DNA from: Alphaproteobacteria bacterium CG11_big_fil_rev_8_21_14_0_20_39_49
GTDB lineage: Bacteria > Pseudomonadota > Alphaproteobacteria > Rickettsiales > UBA6187
Assembly: GCA_002787635.1 (NCBI GenBank)
Contig: PCXK01000007.1
Span: 506,872-570,871 of the forward strand
Direction of reading: 5' to 3'
DNA: 64,000 nucleotides
Below are positions 49,531 to 58,562 of the stretch, piece after piece. A program made the translations under genes and the position numbers. Position 1 is the stretch's first letter, and every line of letters starts with the position of its first letter. The notes under the pieces were generated by a model. The model was not told the DNA's origin. It searched no databases and saw nothing but the letters and a program-made list of their open reading frames with translations.

Positions 49531-50544
49531 ATGACAACTGATATAGAAAAACAACAACAGCTTGAATCGGTTATAAAAGACGGTAAAATTATAGATGTAC
49601 CCGATTATATATTGGACATGGTTGCACTAAGGGCTAAAGAATATTTTAATAATAGTCAGGAAAGATTGCTTGGAGCATATAGCGAAGAAGCAAAAGAAAC
49701 TATCAAAGCTATATCAACTCATCAAAAAGTAGATTCATCTGAAAGAAGGGAGCTTCACAGAGAAATCATAATGGATATGATAGGCGGCAAAAAAGTTCCT
49801 GAAGACGGACAGCAAAATATATATCTTTTTGCAGGTCCTCCGGGAGCAGGTAAATCAACTTTAAGAAAAAAAATGGAATCCGGCGAGCCTATGGGAGAAA
49901 ATCACCCTCTTGAAGCATTGAGAGAACAGTTTAAAGAAGATGCAAAATCAGCCGTGTCGGTTGATTTCGGTATATTCAAAGCAAAACTACCTGAATACAG
50001 CGAGTCAAACGATAAACATAAACAAGAATACGGTGATATGTATGCCGTTATAAGATCTGAGGCAAGCGGTCTTAACGAAGCAATACTACAAATGGCAAAA
50101 GACGCAAAGCTACCTAGCATTAGGGAGCAGCTAATGGATATTGATATTGCAAAAAATAAAAACGTCCGACAGGAACTTGAAGGCAGCAATTTGACTGTAA
50201 TAGGCGTAACTACTTCCGACCCCGAAACCATAAGGAAGCGTGTTCAGGAGCGTGAAAATCCTATGAAAGATGAAGAGGTGGTACGTGCCATAAGGACTTT
50301 CAGCAAACCGGAATCGTTTGAAACCCTTGCTAAAATGGCAGATAAAGCTGTATTGGTTAATACGGATAACGAGCAATATAAAACTATTCTTACCGCAGAA
50401 AAAGGGAAAACCGCAGTCCACAACAGCAGAGAACTCATAAAATTCAGGAAAAATGAAGATTACGGTAAACAAACAGACTTTGTCGAATTGGTATCTAGAA
50501 GTTCAGGTAGAGATTTAAAAACGGAACATTTGTACGGAGTATAA
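49531..50544 (+). CDS. Zeta-toxin-like P-loop kinase
   Basis: A 337-residue protein with a central P-loop (IYLFAGPPGAGKSTLRKK, residues about 90-107) and a zeta-kinase-like domain to about residue 270 (SVDFGIFKAKLPEYSE around the substrate Asp position; EASGLNEAILQMAKDAKLPS; VIGVTTSDPETIRKRVQERE). N-terminal 85 residues are helical (VALRAKEYFNNSQERLL). No signal peptide; AGGAAGCTAAAA ribosome-binding site. Zeta toxins phosphorylate UDP-N-acetylglucosamine and are neutralised by epsilon-type antitoxins; no antitoxin gene is adjacent. Other uses of the fold are possible. Confidence 0.75.
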   Translation: MTTDIEKQQQLESVIKDGKIIDVPDYILDMVALRAKEYFNNSQERLLGAYSEEAKETIKAISTHQKVDSSERRELHREIIMDMIGGKKVPEDGQQNIYLFAGPPGAGKSTLRKKMESGEPMGENHPLEALREQFKEDAKSAVSVDFGIFKAKLPEYSESNDKHKQEYGDMYAVIRSEASGLNEAILQMAKDAKLPSIREQLMDIDIAKNKNVRQELEGSNLTVIGVTTSDPETIRKRVQERENPMKDEEVVRAIRTFSKPESFETLAKMADKAVLVNTDNEQYKTILTAEKGKTAVHNSRELIKFRKNEDYGKQTDFVELVSRSSGRDLKTEHLYGV

Positions 50545-50669
50545 ATATTCTTACAAATATACCGCTAACATATTTGCAAAATAGTAATTTTTGATTTACA
50601 AAACTAATAATCTGAAGTTATTTGCATTTTCAGTTTTAATTATATAATAAAAAAACCATTTGAACCGAC

Positions 50670-52253
50670 ATGAACGAACAGGCAAAACAGGCTATAGACT
50701 CAAAAACATGGCCGTTTATTGAAGCAGAAAAAATATATAAACGAATCGGGGGCAAAACTCCCGATAAGGGCTACGTGTTGTTTGAAACCGGATATGGTCC
50801 TTCAGGTCTTCCCCATATAGGTACTTTCGGTGAAGTTGCCAGAACAACAATGGTAAGGCGTGCTTTTGAATTTATAGCACCCCAAATACCTACAAAATTG
50901 TTCTGCGTGTCAGACGATATGGACGGTCTTAGAAAAGTTCCGGAAAATCTGCCTAATCAGGAAATGATAGCTGCAAATTTGGGTAAGCCCCTTACAAACA
51001 TACCCGACCCTTTCGAAACTCATGATAGCTTTGGCTCTCATATGAATAATCGTTTATGTAGCTTTCTGGACGCATTCGGTTTTGAATATGAATTCAAAAG
51101 TGCTACCGAGCTATATAAAAGCGGCATTTATGATGAAAAGTTACTTGAGGTACTGAAAAAATTCGATGCCATAATGAAAGTTATGCTCCCTACCCTCGGT
51201 GAGGAACGCCAAAAAACATACAGCCCTTTTATGCCGATATCTCCGGCTACGGGGAATGTATTGCAAGTGCCTACTTTAGAATGCAATCCCGATAAAGGCA
51301 CTATCAAATTTAAGGACGAAGACGGTCAAATAAAAGAAATAGCCGTAACAGGCGGTAATTGCAAATTACAATGGAAGCCTGACTTCGGCATGAGATGGGC
51401 GGCATTGGACGTGGATTTTGAGATGTATGGCAAAGACCACAATGCCAATGCAAGAATATATAGTGACATATGCAATATAGTAGGTGGCAAAGCCCCCGAG
51501 CAGTTTATGTTTGAGCTATTTTTGGACGATAAAGGCGAGAAAATATCAAAATCCAACGGTAACGGTCTTTCAATGGAGGAGTGGCTTAGATATGCACCGA
51601 CCGAAAGCCTTGCTTACTATATGTTCCAAAGTCCGCGAAAAGCAAAACGTTTATATTTTGATGTAATCCCAAAAGCTGTTGATGAATATATTTCATTCTT
51701 AGTGAAATTTGAGGAACAAAGTGACGAGGAAAAATTTAAAAATCCTGTGTGGCATATTCACAACGGCAATCCGCCAAAACCTGAATTGCCCCTTACATTT
51801 GCTTTGTTACTGAACCTTGCAAGTGCCTGTCATGCGGAAGACTCTTCTATTCTTTGGGGCTTTATTGAGACATATGCCAAGGGAGCAACCCCCGAAAATT
51901 CACCGTATTTAGATGAACTGGTAAAACATGCATTGCATTATTATCAGGATTTTGTAAAACCAAATAAGAAATATAGAAAACCAAATGAACAAGAGCGTGC
52001 TGCAATGGCAGATTTGGCGAAAAGGTTGCTTGATTATACACCAAGCGATGAGCAGCCTATCGGGAACATTGTATTTGCGGTAGGTAAAGAACACGGATTT
52101 GAAAATTTGCGTGAGTGGTTTCAGGCCCTCTATGAAGTCCTGTTAGGGCAAAGTCAGGGACCACGATTCGGCTCATTTATTGAACTTTACGGTAAGGATA
52201 AAACCGCCGGACTTATTCAACGTGTATTAAGGGGTGAAGATCTTGCAGCATAA
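50670..52253 (+). CDS. lysK: Class I lysyl-tRNA synthetase
   Basis: A 527-residue LysRS-I, typical of archaea and alphaproteobacteria. HIGH-like motif GPSGLPHIGTFGEVARTTM, GKDHNANARIYSDIC (Zn or tRNA site) and KISKSNGNGLSMEEWL as KMSKS. C-terminal anticodon-binding helix bundle (residues about 340-527). It charges tRNA-Lys. AT-rich leader with no ribosome-binding site seen. It overlaps the HAD phosphatase gene by 11-20 bases. Confidence 0.97.
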   Translation: MNEQAKQAIDSKTWPFIEAEKIYKRIGGKTPDKGYVLFETGYGPSGLPHIGTFGEVARTTMVRRAFEFIAPQIPTKLFCVSDDMDGLRKVPENLPNQEMIAANLGKPLTNIPDPFETHDSFGSHMNNRLCSFLDAFGFEYEFKSATELYKSGIYDEKLLEVLKKFDAIMKVMLPTLGEERQKTYSPFMPISPATGNVLQVPTLECNPDKGTIKFKDEDGQIKEIAVTGGNCKLQWKPDFGMRWAALDVDFEMYGKDHNANARIYSDICNIVGGKAPEQFMFELFLDDKGEKISKSNGNGLSMEEWLRYAPTESLAYYMFQSPRKAKRLYFDVIPKAVDEYISFLVKFEEQSDEEKFKNPVWHIHNGNPPKPELPLTFALLLNLASACHAEDSSILWGFIETYAKGATPENSPYLDELVKHALHYYQDFVKPNKKYRKPNEQERAAMADLAKRLLDYTPSDEQPIGNIVFAVGKEHGFENLREWFQALYEVLLGQSQGPRFGSFIELYGKDKTAGLIQRVLRGEDLAA

Positions 52254-53136
52254 AGCCTTTACAGATAAAATTCTAAAATATGATTCCGTCGTACAGCTTG
52301 TAGACAAATATCAATTGTTTCTGGTTGATTTATGGGGTGTGATTCATGATGGTGCGGAACTATATGACGGTGTAAAAAACTGCCTTGAAGAACTTAGGGC
52401 GGCGAATAAGAAAATTATATTTTTGTCTAATGCCCCAAAAAGAGAAAAAACTACTAGGGAAATTCTAACAAAACTAGGTATTTCTTCAGACTTATATGAT
52501 GGGGTTATAACCTCAGGCGAAGTAGCCCGTGAGTATATAATTTCAAACAAACATGACTTAGGTAAAAAATACTTTATATTCGAGGAGCAGGAATCCGACC
52601 TTCTGTTTTTAGAAAATAATGAATATAAAAGGGTTAATTCGGTAAGTGAGTCCGATTTTATACTGGCTATCGGCTTCAACAGACCTAATCCATCACTTGA
52701 AGAGCTGAAGACAACCCTTTGTCAATCCTTAAGAAAAAACAACCCGATGATATGTGCCAATCCTGACTTGGTCATTGTTGATAAAAAAGGAAACCAGTCA
52801 ATGTGTGCCGGTGTTATGGCAAAGAAATATGTAAAAATGGGCGGCAAGGTTCTATATTTTGGAAAACCACATAACGAGATATACAAAAAAGCCTTCTTAA
52901 TGTTCCCTGATATTGAGAAAAAGAATATATGTGCAATAGGCGATAACATTGAAACGGACATAAAAGGCGGTAACACTTTAGATATAGATACTTATCTCAT
53001 AGCAGGAGGTATTCACGGTTACGATTTGGGCATAAAGCATGGCGAGATACCCGAATATAAAAGACTGTTACAGCTATGTGATAATTATAGTGTAAGACCA
53101 ACAGGGGTATTGTCGTCTTTTGTCTTTACAAAGTAA
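52243..53136 (+). CDS. HAD-superfamily class IIA hydrolase (TIGR01459 type)
   Basis: A 297-residue phosphatase. HAD motif I YQLFLVDLWGVIHDG (two Asp), motif II FLSNAPKREKTT, motif III Lys in YVKMGGKVLYFGKPHNEIY and motif IV ICAIGDNIETDIKGGN. NagD-like cap domain between. TIGR01459 proteins are mostly alphaproteobacterial and uncharacterised. Start: TTG 52243 lies eight bases behind AAGGGG; GTG 52234 is closer than usual. Both overlap lysK, indicating coupling; the end overlaps comEC by 17 bases. Confidence 0.9.
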   Translation: MQHKAFTDKILKYDSVVQLVDKYQLFLVDLWGVIHDGAELYDGVKNCLEELRAANKKIIFLSNAPKREKTTREILTKLGISSDLYDGVITSGEVAREYIISNKHDLGKKYFIFEEQESDLLFLENNEYKRVNSVSESDFILAIGFNRPNPSLEELKTTLCQSLRKNNPMICANPDLVIVDKKGNQSMCAGVMAKKYVKMGGKVLYFGKPHNEIYKKAFLMFPDIEKKNICAIGDNIETDIKGGNTLDIDTYLIAGGIHGYDLGIKHGEIPEYKRLLQLCDNYSVRPTGVLSSFVFTK

Positions 53137-55171
53137 GCTGCAAGATATTGTAATTGCTGAAAAAGATTCTTACTTTTTGTGGATTCCCGTTCTGTTCGGG
53201 ATAGGGATAATTACGTATTTCAAAATCCCTTTCGAGCCTGATATAAAAATCAGCATCTTATTATCAGCCCTACTTTTAGTAGGAGTATTTATATACAGAA
53301 AAACCACATACCTACTTTGGTTGCTGATAATATCGTTAATAATATCCTGTGGTTTTTTATCGGCTAACCTTCGCACTGTTTTGGTAAAAGCCCCTGTAAT
53401 GAAAAAAGAAACAGGTATCCGAAAAATCAAAGGCACTATTGAGAGCATATCATCGAGAACGACAGGCAAAAGATTTGTACTCACAGAACCGGAAATAGAA
53501 GGACTTACTAAAGAAAACCTTCCGAAAAAGGTGCGGGTCAATATAAACAAAAATGATTCCGGTGCAGCTATAGGCGACAGGATAGCAATTTTAGCAAACT
53601 TATTACCGCTTCCAAGACCGGTAATACCGGGTGGATATGATTTTCCACGCCACGCATATTATCAGCAAATCGGGGCTATAGGATATTCGGTTTCAGACGT
53701 TAAAATCATATATTCGCCTGAAAATATAAGCTTTAGTGCGTCACTTGAGAATTTACGCAAATCTATCAAAGAAAATATCATAAAATCATCTGATAGTAAA
53801 AACGGCAATATCGCAGTCGCCTTATTAGTGGGTGAAAAAGGAGGCATTGACAGAAAAACATTAGAGGATATAAGAGTTTCAGGAATTGCACATATTCTGG
53901 CGATATCAGGAATGCACCTATCATTGGTAGCTGCCATATTCTTTTTCTCCGGTCGTTTTATATTTGCGTTAAGTAAAAAACTAGCCTTAAATCATAATAT
54001 AAAAAAATGGGCGGCTTTTGTTGCGATAATCGGTAGCTTTATATACCTGTTAATAAGCGGCTCACCGATTTCCGCCCAACGTGCTTTTATAATGACCTCA
54101 CTTATACTAATAGCGATAGTCATTGACAGGCTGGCAACCCCCATGCGTTCGGTTGCCATAGCCGCATTAATAATACTTATCTTTACGCCTGAAAGTATAT
54201 TAACACCAAGCTTTCAAATGTCATTTGCTGCCGTCTTTGCCTTGATATCACTATATGAAATGGCCAAGCCTTTTTTTAAATATTACTCTGAGTTCGGAAT
54301 ATTCAAAAAAATGTTTATTTATTTGTTCGGTGTAATATTTTCATCGGCAGTGGCAGGAATAGCAACAGCTCCATTTGCCATGTATCATTTTAATAATTTT
54401 GCACCATATGGTATTGTTACAAATCTGATAGTAGTACCTTTAACGTCATTATTCGTTATGCCGTTCGGCGTGTTAACGTTACTGCTAATGCCATTCGGAT
54501 TGGAACAGATAGGTCTTATACCGATGATATTCGGTATTGATATTATTGTAAAAACCGCTAGCTATATATCGTCCCTCCCCCAACCTGTAGGAGCCATAGG
54601 TCAAATAGCTGATATCACAATTGCCATGCTCACTATTGGAGGTGTTATATTTTTATTCCTGAAAACCAAAATAAGGTATGTAGGTATTTTAGTTATGATA
54701 TCAGGCATATTCTTTTCACTCGACTCAAAGATACCCAATATCATAATCGGAGAGGATGCTAAATTAATTGCCGTAAAGACATCACCTGACAATTTAGCCT
54801 TTTCCTCAAAAGTCCACGAGCGTTACTCAAGGGAACAATGGCAAAAACGCTATGCAATAGAAAATCCTATAACTTTCGCACAAACCGAAGGGGATATCAT
54901 AAAATGCGACTCGACACGTTGCCATTACAAATATGAAAATACATTAGCCTCATTTATAAAACACCCTATCGCATTTGAAGAAGATTGCGAAAATGCAGAT
55001 ATAATAATAAACCTGACCTACATAAAGAAAAGCTGTAAAAACAAAAAATTAATCATTAACAAACAAGATATTAGAAAACAAGGAACTAATGTGATACAAT
55101 ATGGTGACGGCACTTTTAAAGTGCATAATGTCAGCTCACTTAACAAAGGCAGAGCTTGGCAAAACAACTAG
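53120..55171 (+). CDS. comEC: ComEC/Rec2 DNA-uptake channel protein
   Basis: A 683-residue inner-membrane protein: N-terminal DUF4131 domain with helices, OB-like region (RKIKGTIESISSRTTGKRF), then the ComEC core with ALLVGEKGGIDRKTLEDIR, ILAISGMHLSLVAAIFFF and many helices, ending in a 150-residue soluble tail without a metallo-beta-lactamase signature, as in several alphaproteobacteria. It moves single-stranded DNA across the inner membrane during transformation; the same channel is required for uptake of GTA-delivered DNA in Rhodobacter. TTG start within the preceding gene. Confidence 0.9.
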   Translation: MSLQSKLQDIVIAEKDSYFLWIPVLFGIGIITYFKIPFEPDIKISILLSALLLVGVFIYRKTTYLLWLLIISLIISCGFLSANLRTVLVKAPVMKKETGIRKIKGTIESISSRTTGKRFVLTEPEIEGLTKENLPKKVRVNINKNDSGAAIGDRIAILANLLPLPRPVIPGGYDFPRHAYYQQIGAIGYSVSDVKIIYSPENISFSASLENLRKSIKENIIKSSDSKNGNIAVALLVGEKGGIDRKTLEDIRVSGIAHILAISGMHLSLVAAIFFFSGRFIFALSKKLALNHNIKKWAAFVAIIGSFIYLLISGSPISAQRAFIMTSLILIAIVIDRLATPMRSVAIAALIILIFTPESILTPSFQMSFAAVFALISLYEMAKPFFKYYSEFGIFKKMFIYLFGVIFSSAVAGIATAPFAMYHFNNFAPYGIVTNLIVVPLTSLFVMPFGVLTLLLMPFGLEQIGLIPMIFGIDIIVKTASYISSLPQPVGAIGQIADITIAMLTIGGVIFLFLKTKIRYVGILVMISGIFFSLDSKIPNIIIGEDAKLIAVKTSPDNLAFSSKVHERYSREQWQKRYAIENPITFAQTEGDIIKCDSTRCHYKYENTLASFIKHPIAFEEDCENADIIINLTYIKKSCKNKKLIINKQDIRKQGTNVIQYGDGTFKVHNVSSLNKGRAWQNN

Positions 55172-55186
55172 ATTCAAGGTTACTAT

Positions 55187-55257
55187 ACATTCAGCATGAC
55201 ATAAAATTAAAGATTGCAGTACAATTTGTACAAAATCTATATTTATCGAACACTCCC
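55187..55257. repeat. Truncated R3 element
   Basis: Right half of an R3 element (TTCAGCATGACATAAAATTAAAG ... TTTATCGAACACTCCCC region), matching the right end of R3b at 31125. The left half is missing. It fills much of the gap between comEC and cimA. Confidence 0.55.
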
Positions 55258-55338
55258 CAATCAAAAACAAGTTATTTTTCTTGATAAATAGCTTACATTT
55301 ACTTACAATTTGCGGTCTTTAATGAAAAAATTATTATA

Positions 55339-56922
55339 ATGATGACAGAACGCATATATTTATATGACAGCACTTTAAGAGACGGCGCACAAACCGAAGG
55401 TGTGGATTTTAGTCCTGCCGATAAATATGATATCGCAAAAAAAATAGATGAGCTTGGCATTGATTACATAGAGGGAGGTTGGCCCGGAGCTAACCCTACT
55501 GACGATGATTTTTTCGCAAAACCGCCAAAACTAAAGGTGTCCAAATTAACCGCCTTCGGAATGACCAGAAGACCGTCCACCACCGCAACGAACGATCCGG
55601 GGCTTGCAGCTTTGATAAATAGCGGCGTAAAATATATATGCGTTGTCGGTAAAACATGGGATTTTCATGTTACAAAAGCATTGGGTACTACGTTAGATGA
55701 GAATGTGAAAATGGTATCTGAAAGTATATCCCACATAGTTAATAAAGGGATTGAGGCAATATTTGATGCCGAGCATTTCTTTGACGGCTACAAAGCCAAT
55801 AAGGAATATGCTGTAAAGGTTGTAAAATCGGCATATGAAGCCGGTGCAAGATGGATAGTTCTTTGTGATACCAACGGAGGTTCATTACCTCATGAAATAG
55901 AAAAAATAATAAGCGAGCTTACCGTTCATGTCCCCGGTGACCATATCGGAATACACTGCCATAACGACACCGACAACGCCGTTGCCAATTCACTGGCTGC
56001 GGTGCGAGCCGGTGCAAGGCATGTGCAGGGAACGCTAAACGGTGTAGGTGAACGGTGTGGTAACGCCAATCTTATATCCATTATCCCCACCCTTATATTA
56101 AAAATGGGATTTAAAACGGGAATTACCAAAGAAGGCTTACGGAAAATAACCAAGATATCACATTATCTTGACGAGCGTTTGAACAAAAACCCGGATAGAT
56201 TTGCACCTTATGTAGGTGCATCGGCTTTTGCCCATAAAGGCGGACTGCATGTGTCGGCAGTTGTGAAAAACCCGACTTCATATGAGCATATAGAGCCGGA
56301 GTTAGTCGGCAACCGCCGTAATATACTGGTTTCCAATCAGGCGGGGCGTTCAAACATAATCGCAAGGCTTAATGATGCTGGTTTTAAAACCGATAAATTA
56401 GATAAAAATAAAATATCCAAGCTTGTTGACGTTATTAAGCAAAAAGAAAGCGAAGGTTATGCCTATGAGAGTGCAGACGCTAGTTTTGAAGTTTTGGCAC
56501 ATCGTGTTTTAGGCGATATTCCCGTTTTTTTCCGTATGAATAATTTTCGGGTAATTGATGAACGCCGTTGGGATTCTAACGACAAACTGGTCACATTGTC
56601 CGAGGCTACCGTTCATATAGTTATCGACGGAGAGGAAAAAATAATAGCGGCAGACGGTAACGGACCTGTAAACGCTCTTGATAAAGCTATCCGTAAGGCA
56701 CTATCTGATAAATATTCACAGCTAAACGACCTGAGGCTTGTTGATTATAAAGTGCGTATAATAAATTCAGGCGTAGGTACTCAGGCAATTACGAGGGTTC
56801 TTATCGAAAGTGAGGATTGTCAGGGCAATCGCTGGACTACGGTTGGAGTTTCGGCTAACATAATTGACGCATCTTATAATGCGTTAAGGGATAGTATAAC
56901 TTACCGTTTAATGCGTAAGTAA
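55339..56922 (+). CDS. cimA: (R)-citramalate synthase
   Basis: A 527-residue LeuA-family aldol enzyme: LYDSTLRDGAQTEGVDFSPA with the catalytic Arg and Asp, WPGANPTDDDFF, GIHCHNDTDNAVANS with the metal histidines, QGTLNGVGERCGNANLISII, and a C-terminal LeuA-dimer-type regulatory domain (about 410-527). Length and early sequence are the TIGR00977 citramalate synthase type, which makes citramalate from pyruvate and acetyl-CoA for isoleucine synthesis. ATG 55339 or the next ATG could start. trmJ follows one base later. Confidence 0.93.
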   Translation: MMTERIYLYDSTLRDGAQTEGVDFSPADKYDIAKKIDELGIDYIEGGWPGANPTDDDFFAKPPKLKVSKLTAFGMTRRPSTTATNDPGLAALINSGVKYICVVGKTWDFHVTKALGTTLDENVKMVSESISHIVNKGIEAIFDAEHFFDGYKANKEYAVKVVKSAYEAGARWIVLCDTNGGSLPHEIEKIISELTVHVPGDHIGIHCHNDTDNAVANSLAAVRAGARHVQGTLNGVGERCGNANLISIIPTLILKMGFKTGITKEGLRKITKISHYLDERLNKNPDRFAPYVGASAFAHKGGLHVSAVVKNPTSYEHIEPELVGNRRNILVSNQAGRSNIIARLNDAGFKTDKLDKNKISKLVDVIKQKESEGYAYESADASFEVLAHRVLGDIPVFFRMNNFRVIDERRWDSNDKLVTLSEATVHIVIDGEEKIIAADGNGPVNALDKAIRKALSDKYSQLNDLRLVDYKVRIINSGVGTQAITRVLIESEDCQGNRWTTVGVSANIIDASYNALRDSITYRLMRK

Positions 56923-56923
56923 A

Positions 56924-57640
56924 ATGTCCGATAATCCTGTAATAATACTAATTGCTCCCCAGCTTGGAGAAAATATCGGAGCTGCTGCACGTTCTATGCT
57001 TAATTTCGGCTTAACCGATTTGCGTATAGTTAATCCTCGTGACGGCTGGCCTAACCCCAAAGCTGTTGATATGGCGAAAGGTGCTAAGGAAGTTATAAAA
57101 AAAGCACGGATATTTACATCTTTAAAAGATGCCACACATGATATAACAAGGCTTTACGCCACTACAGCCCGAACAAGGGATATGGTAAAGAAAGTGTACG
57201 ATGCACGAGAAACCGCCGCTAATATGATACAAAATAACGGCAAGTCGGCAATAATGTTCGGGCCTGAGCGTTCGGGATTAAATAACGACGATATTACACT
57301 TGCAGATGCAGTTTCTATTATTCCCGTCGCTCCTATATACACATCACTTAATCTTGCTCAGGCTGTTAATATTATGTGTTATGAGTGGTTTATGGCAACA
57401 AGTGAACGTTCTGACGCTGAAAATGCTAATGACAATCAAGGTTTAGCCACTAAAGAAGAAGTTGCCGATTTGTTTGAACATCTTGAAAGCGAGCTTGATA
57501 AAACGGATTTTTTCCGCGTCGAACACAAACGCCCGAAGATGGTAAGGAACATACGCAATATATTTTCCCGCAACGACTTAACCGAGCAAGAAGTAAGAAC
57601 CCTCAGAGGGATTATAAAAAGTTTGACAAATCATAGATAA
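56924..57640 (+). CDS. trmJ: TrmJ-like tRNA (Cm32/Um32) methyltransferase
   Basis: A 238-residue SPOUT-family methyltransferase. Motif 1 APQLGENIGAAARSMLNFGL, then RIVNPRDGWPNPKAVDMAKG; motif 2 MFGPERSGLNNDDITLADAV; motif 3 SLNLAQAVNIMCYEWFMA with the trefoil-knot SAM site. C-terminal charged helices end RTLRGIIKSL as in TrmJ. It methylates the 2'-O at position 32 of tRNAs. Its start is one base after cimA, so it is in the cimA transcript. TrmJ versus a LasT-like relative not separable here. Confidence 0.88.
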   Translation: MSDNPVIILIAPQLGENIGAAARSMLNFGLTDLRIVNPRDGWPNPKAVDMAKGAKEVIKKARIFTSLKDATHDITRLYATTARTRDMVKKVYDARETAANMIQNNGKSAIMFGPERSGLNNDDITLADAVSIIPVAPIYTSLNLAQAVNIMCYEWFMATSERSDAENANDNQGLATKEEVADLFEHLESELDKTDFFRVEHKRPKMVRNIRNIFSRNDLTEQEVRTLRGIIKSLTNHR

Positions 57641-57807
57641 TCTGTATTTTGAACCCTCCTTATTTTTAAGAACTTTCAGTCTGATACTTGAAAGTTTTAT
57701 TAAGGCATCGTCATCCTTGAGTTATCTCAAGGCTTTATTTTAGATAATAAAGGTCGGAATTGGCTGAAGTGACGTAAAAAACTGTAATTTATATAAAGGA
57801 AATCAGT

Positions 57808-58428
57808 ATGTCATATGTTGTAAATGCAAAACATAAAATTTGCCGTCGCCAGATGGCTAGCGTGTGCGGCAGTCCTAAATGCCCTGTACACAGCAAGAAT
57901 TACACCCCCGGTCAACACGGTCCTACGGGAATGAAAGGTATCCTTTCAGATTACGGTAAGCAGTTAAGAGCAAAACAGCAGCTTAAAAAGCACTATGGTA
58001 CTATAAGCGAAAAAAGCTTTAAGAAAGTTTATAAAGAAGCTTCCCGTAGAAAAGGTGATACTTCGGAGAATTTAATAGGACTATTGGAAAGCCGCCTTGA
58101 TACTGTGGTTTTCAGGTCTAATTTTGTTCCGAGCATATACGGCTCACGTCAGTTAGTGAACCACAAACATGTTAAAGTAAACGGTCAGGCAATTAACATT
58201 CCTAGCTACCGCTTAAAAGTCGGTGATGTTATTGAGGTAAAAGAGAAAGCCAAACAAATCCCTATGGTTATTGAAGCTACTCAGAATCAGGATAGAAATA
58301 TTCCTGACTATCTGGAAGTTGATCCTAAGAAAATGACTGTAAAACTTGTTAGAATACCTAGCTTGGAAGATGTTCCTTACCCTGTTATAATGGAACCTAA
58401 CTTAGTAATCGAGTTCTACTCAAGATAA
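57808..58428 (+). CDS. rpsD: 30S ribosomal protein S4
   Basis: A 206-residue S4, primary 16S rRNA binder and 30S assembly initiator. Landmarks: [60 protein letters not shown], the S4 domain [20 protein letters not shown] and [20 protein letters not shown]. The N-terminal part has Cys12, Cys20, Cys25 and His28, a possible metal site of the thermus-type S4 zinc finger. AAAGGAAATCAGT ribosome-binding site. In alphaproteobacteria rpsD is commonly separate from the ribosomal operons. Confidence 0.98.
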   Translation: MSYVVNAKHKICRRQMASVCGSPKCPVHSKNYTPGQHGPTGMKGILSDYGKQLRAKQQLKKHYGTISEKSFKKVYKEASRRKGDTSENLIGLLESRLDTVVFRSNFVPSIYGSRQLVNHKHVKVNGQAINIPSYRLKVGDVIEVKEKAKQIPMVIEATQNQDRNIPDYLEVDPKKMTVKLVRIPSLEDVPYPVIMEPNLVIEFYSR

Positions 58429-58435
58429 TTCAATA

Positions 58436-58464
58436 AAAAAGCCTCCTGATGGGGGCTTTTTTTA
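58436..58464 (+). terminator. Rho-independent terminator of rpsD
   Basis: Stem AAAAGCCTCC / GGGGGCTTTT with a TGAT loop and a T-run, eight bases after the rpsD stop. Confidence 0.9.
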
Positions 58465-58469
58465 TAAAT

Positions 58470-58556
58470 ATAGTAAATTTGAATTTAATTTACATTTTCT
58501 GTCATCCTATGGAAAAAATTTAGAAGAAATTTTTTACCATGGGATCCAATTCTAAA
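58470..58556. repeat. R4 repeat, copy c
   Basis: Starts with ATAGTAAATTTGAATTTAATTTA, the R4 end seen at 38719 and 44893, then GTCATCCTATGG and an inverted AAATTTAGAAGAAATTT block, ending near CCATGGGATCCAATTC. The right-hand inverted end is absent. It lies between the rpsD terminator and the convergent FecR-type gene. Confidence 0.6.
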
Positions 58557-58562
58557 ATAAAA

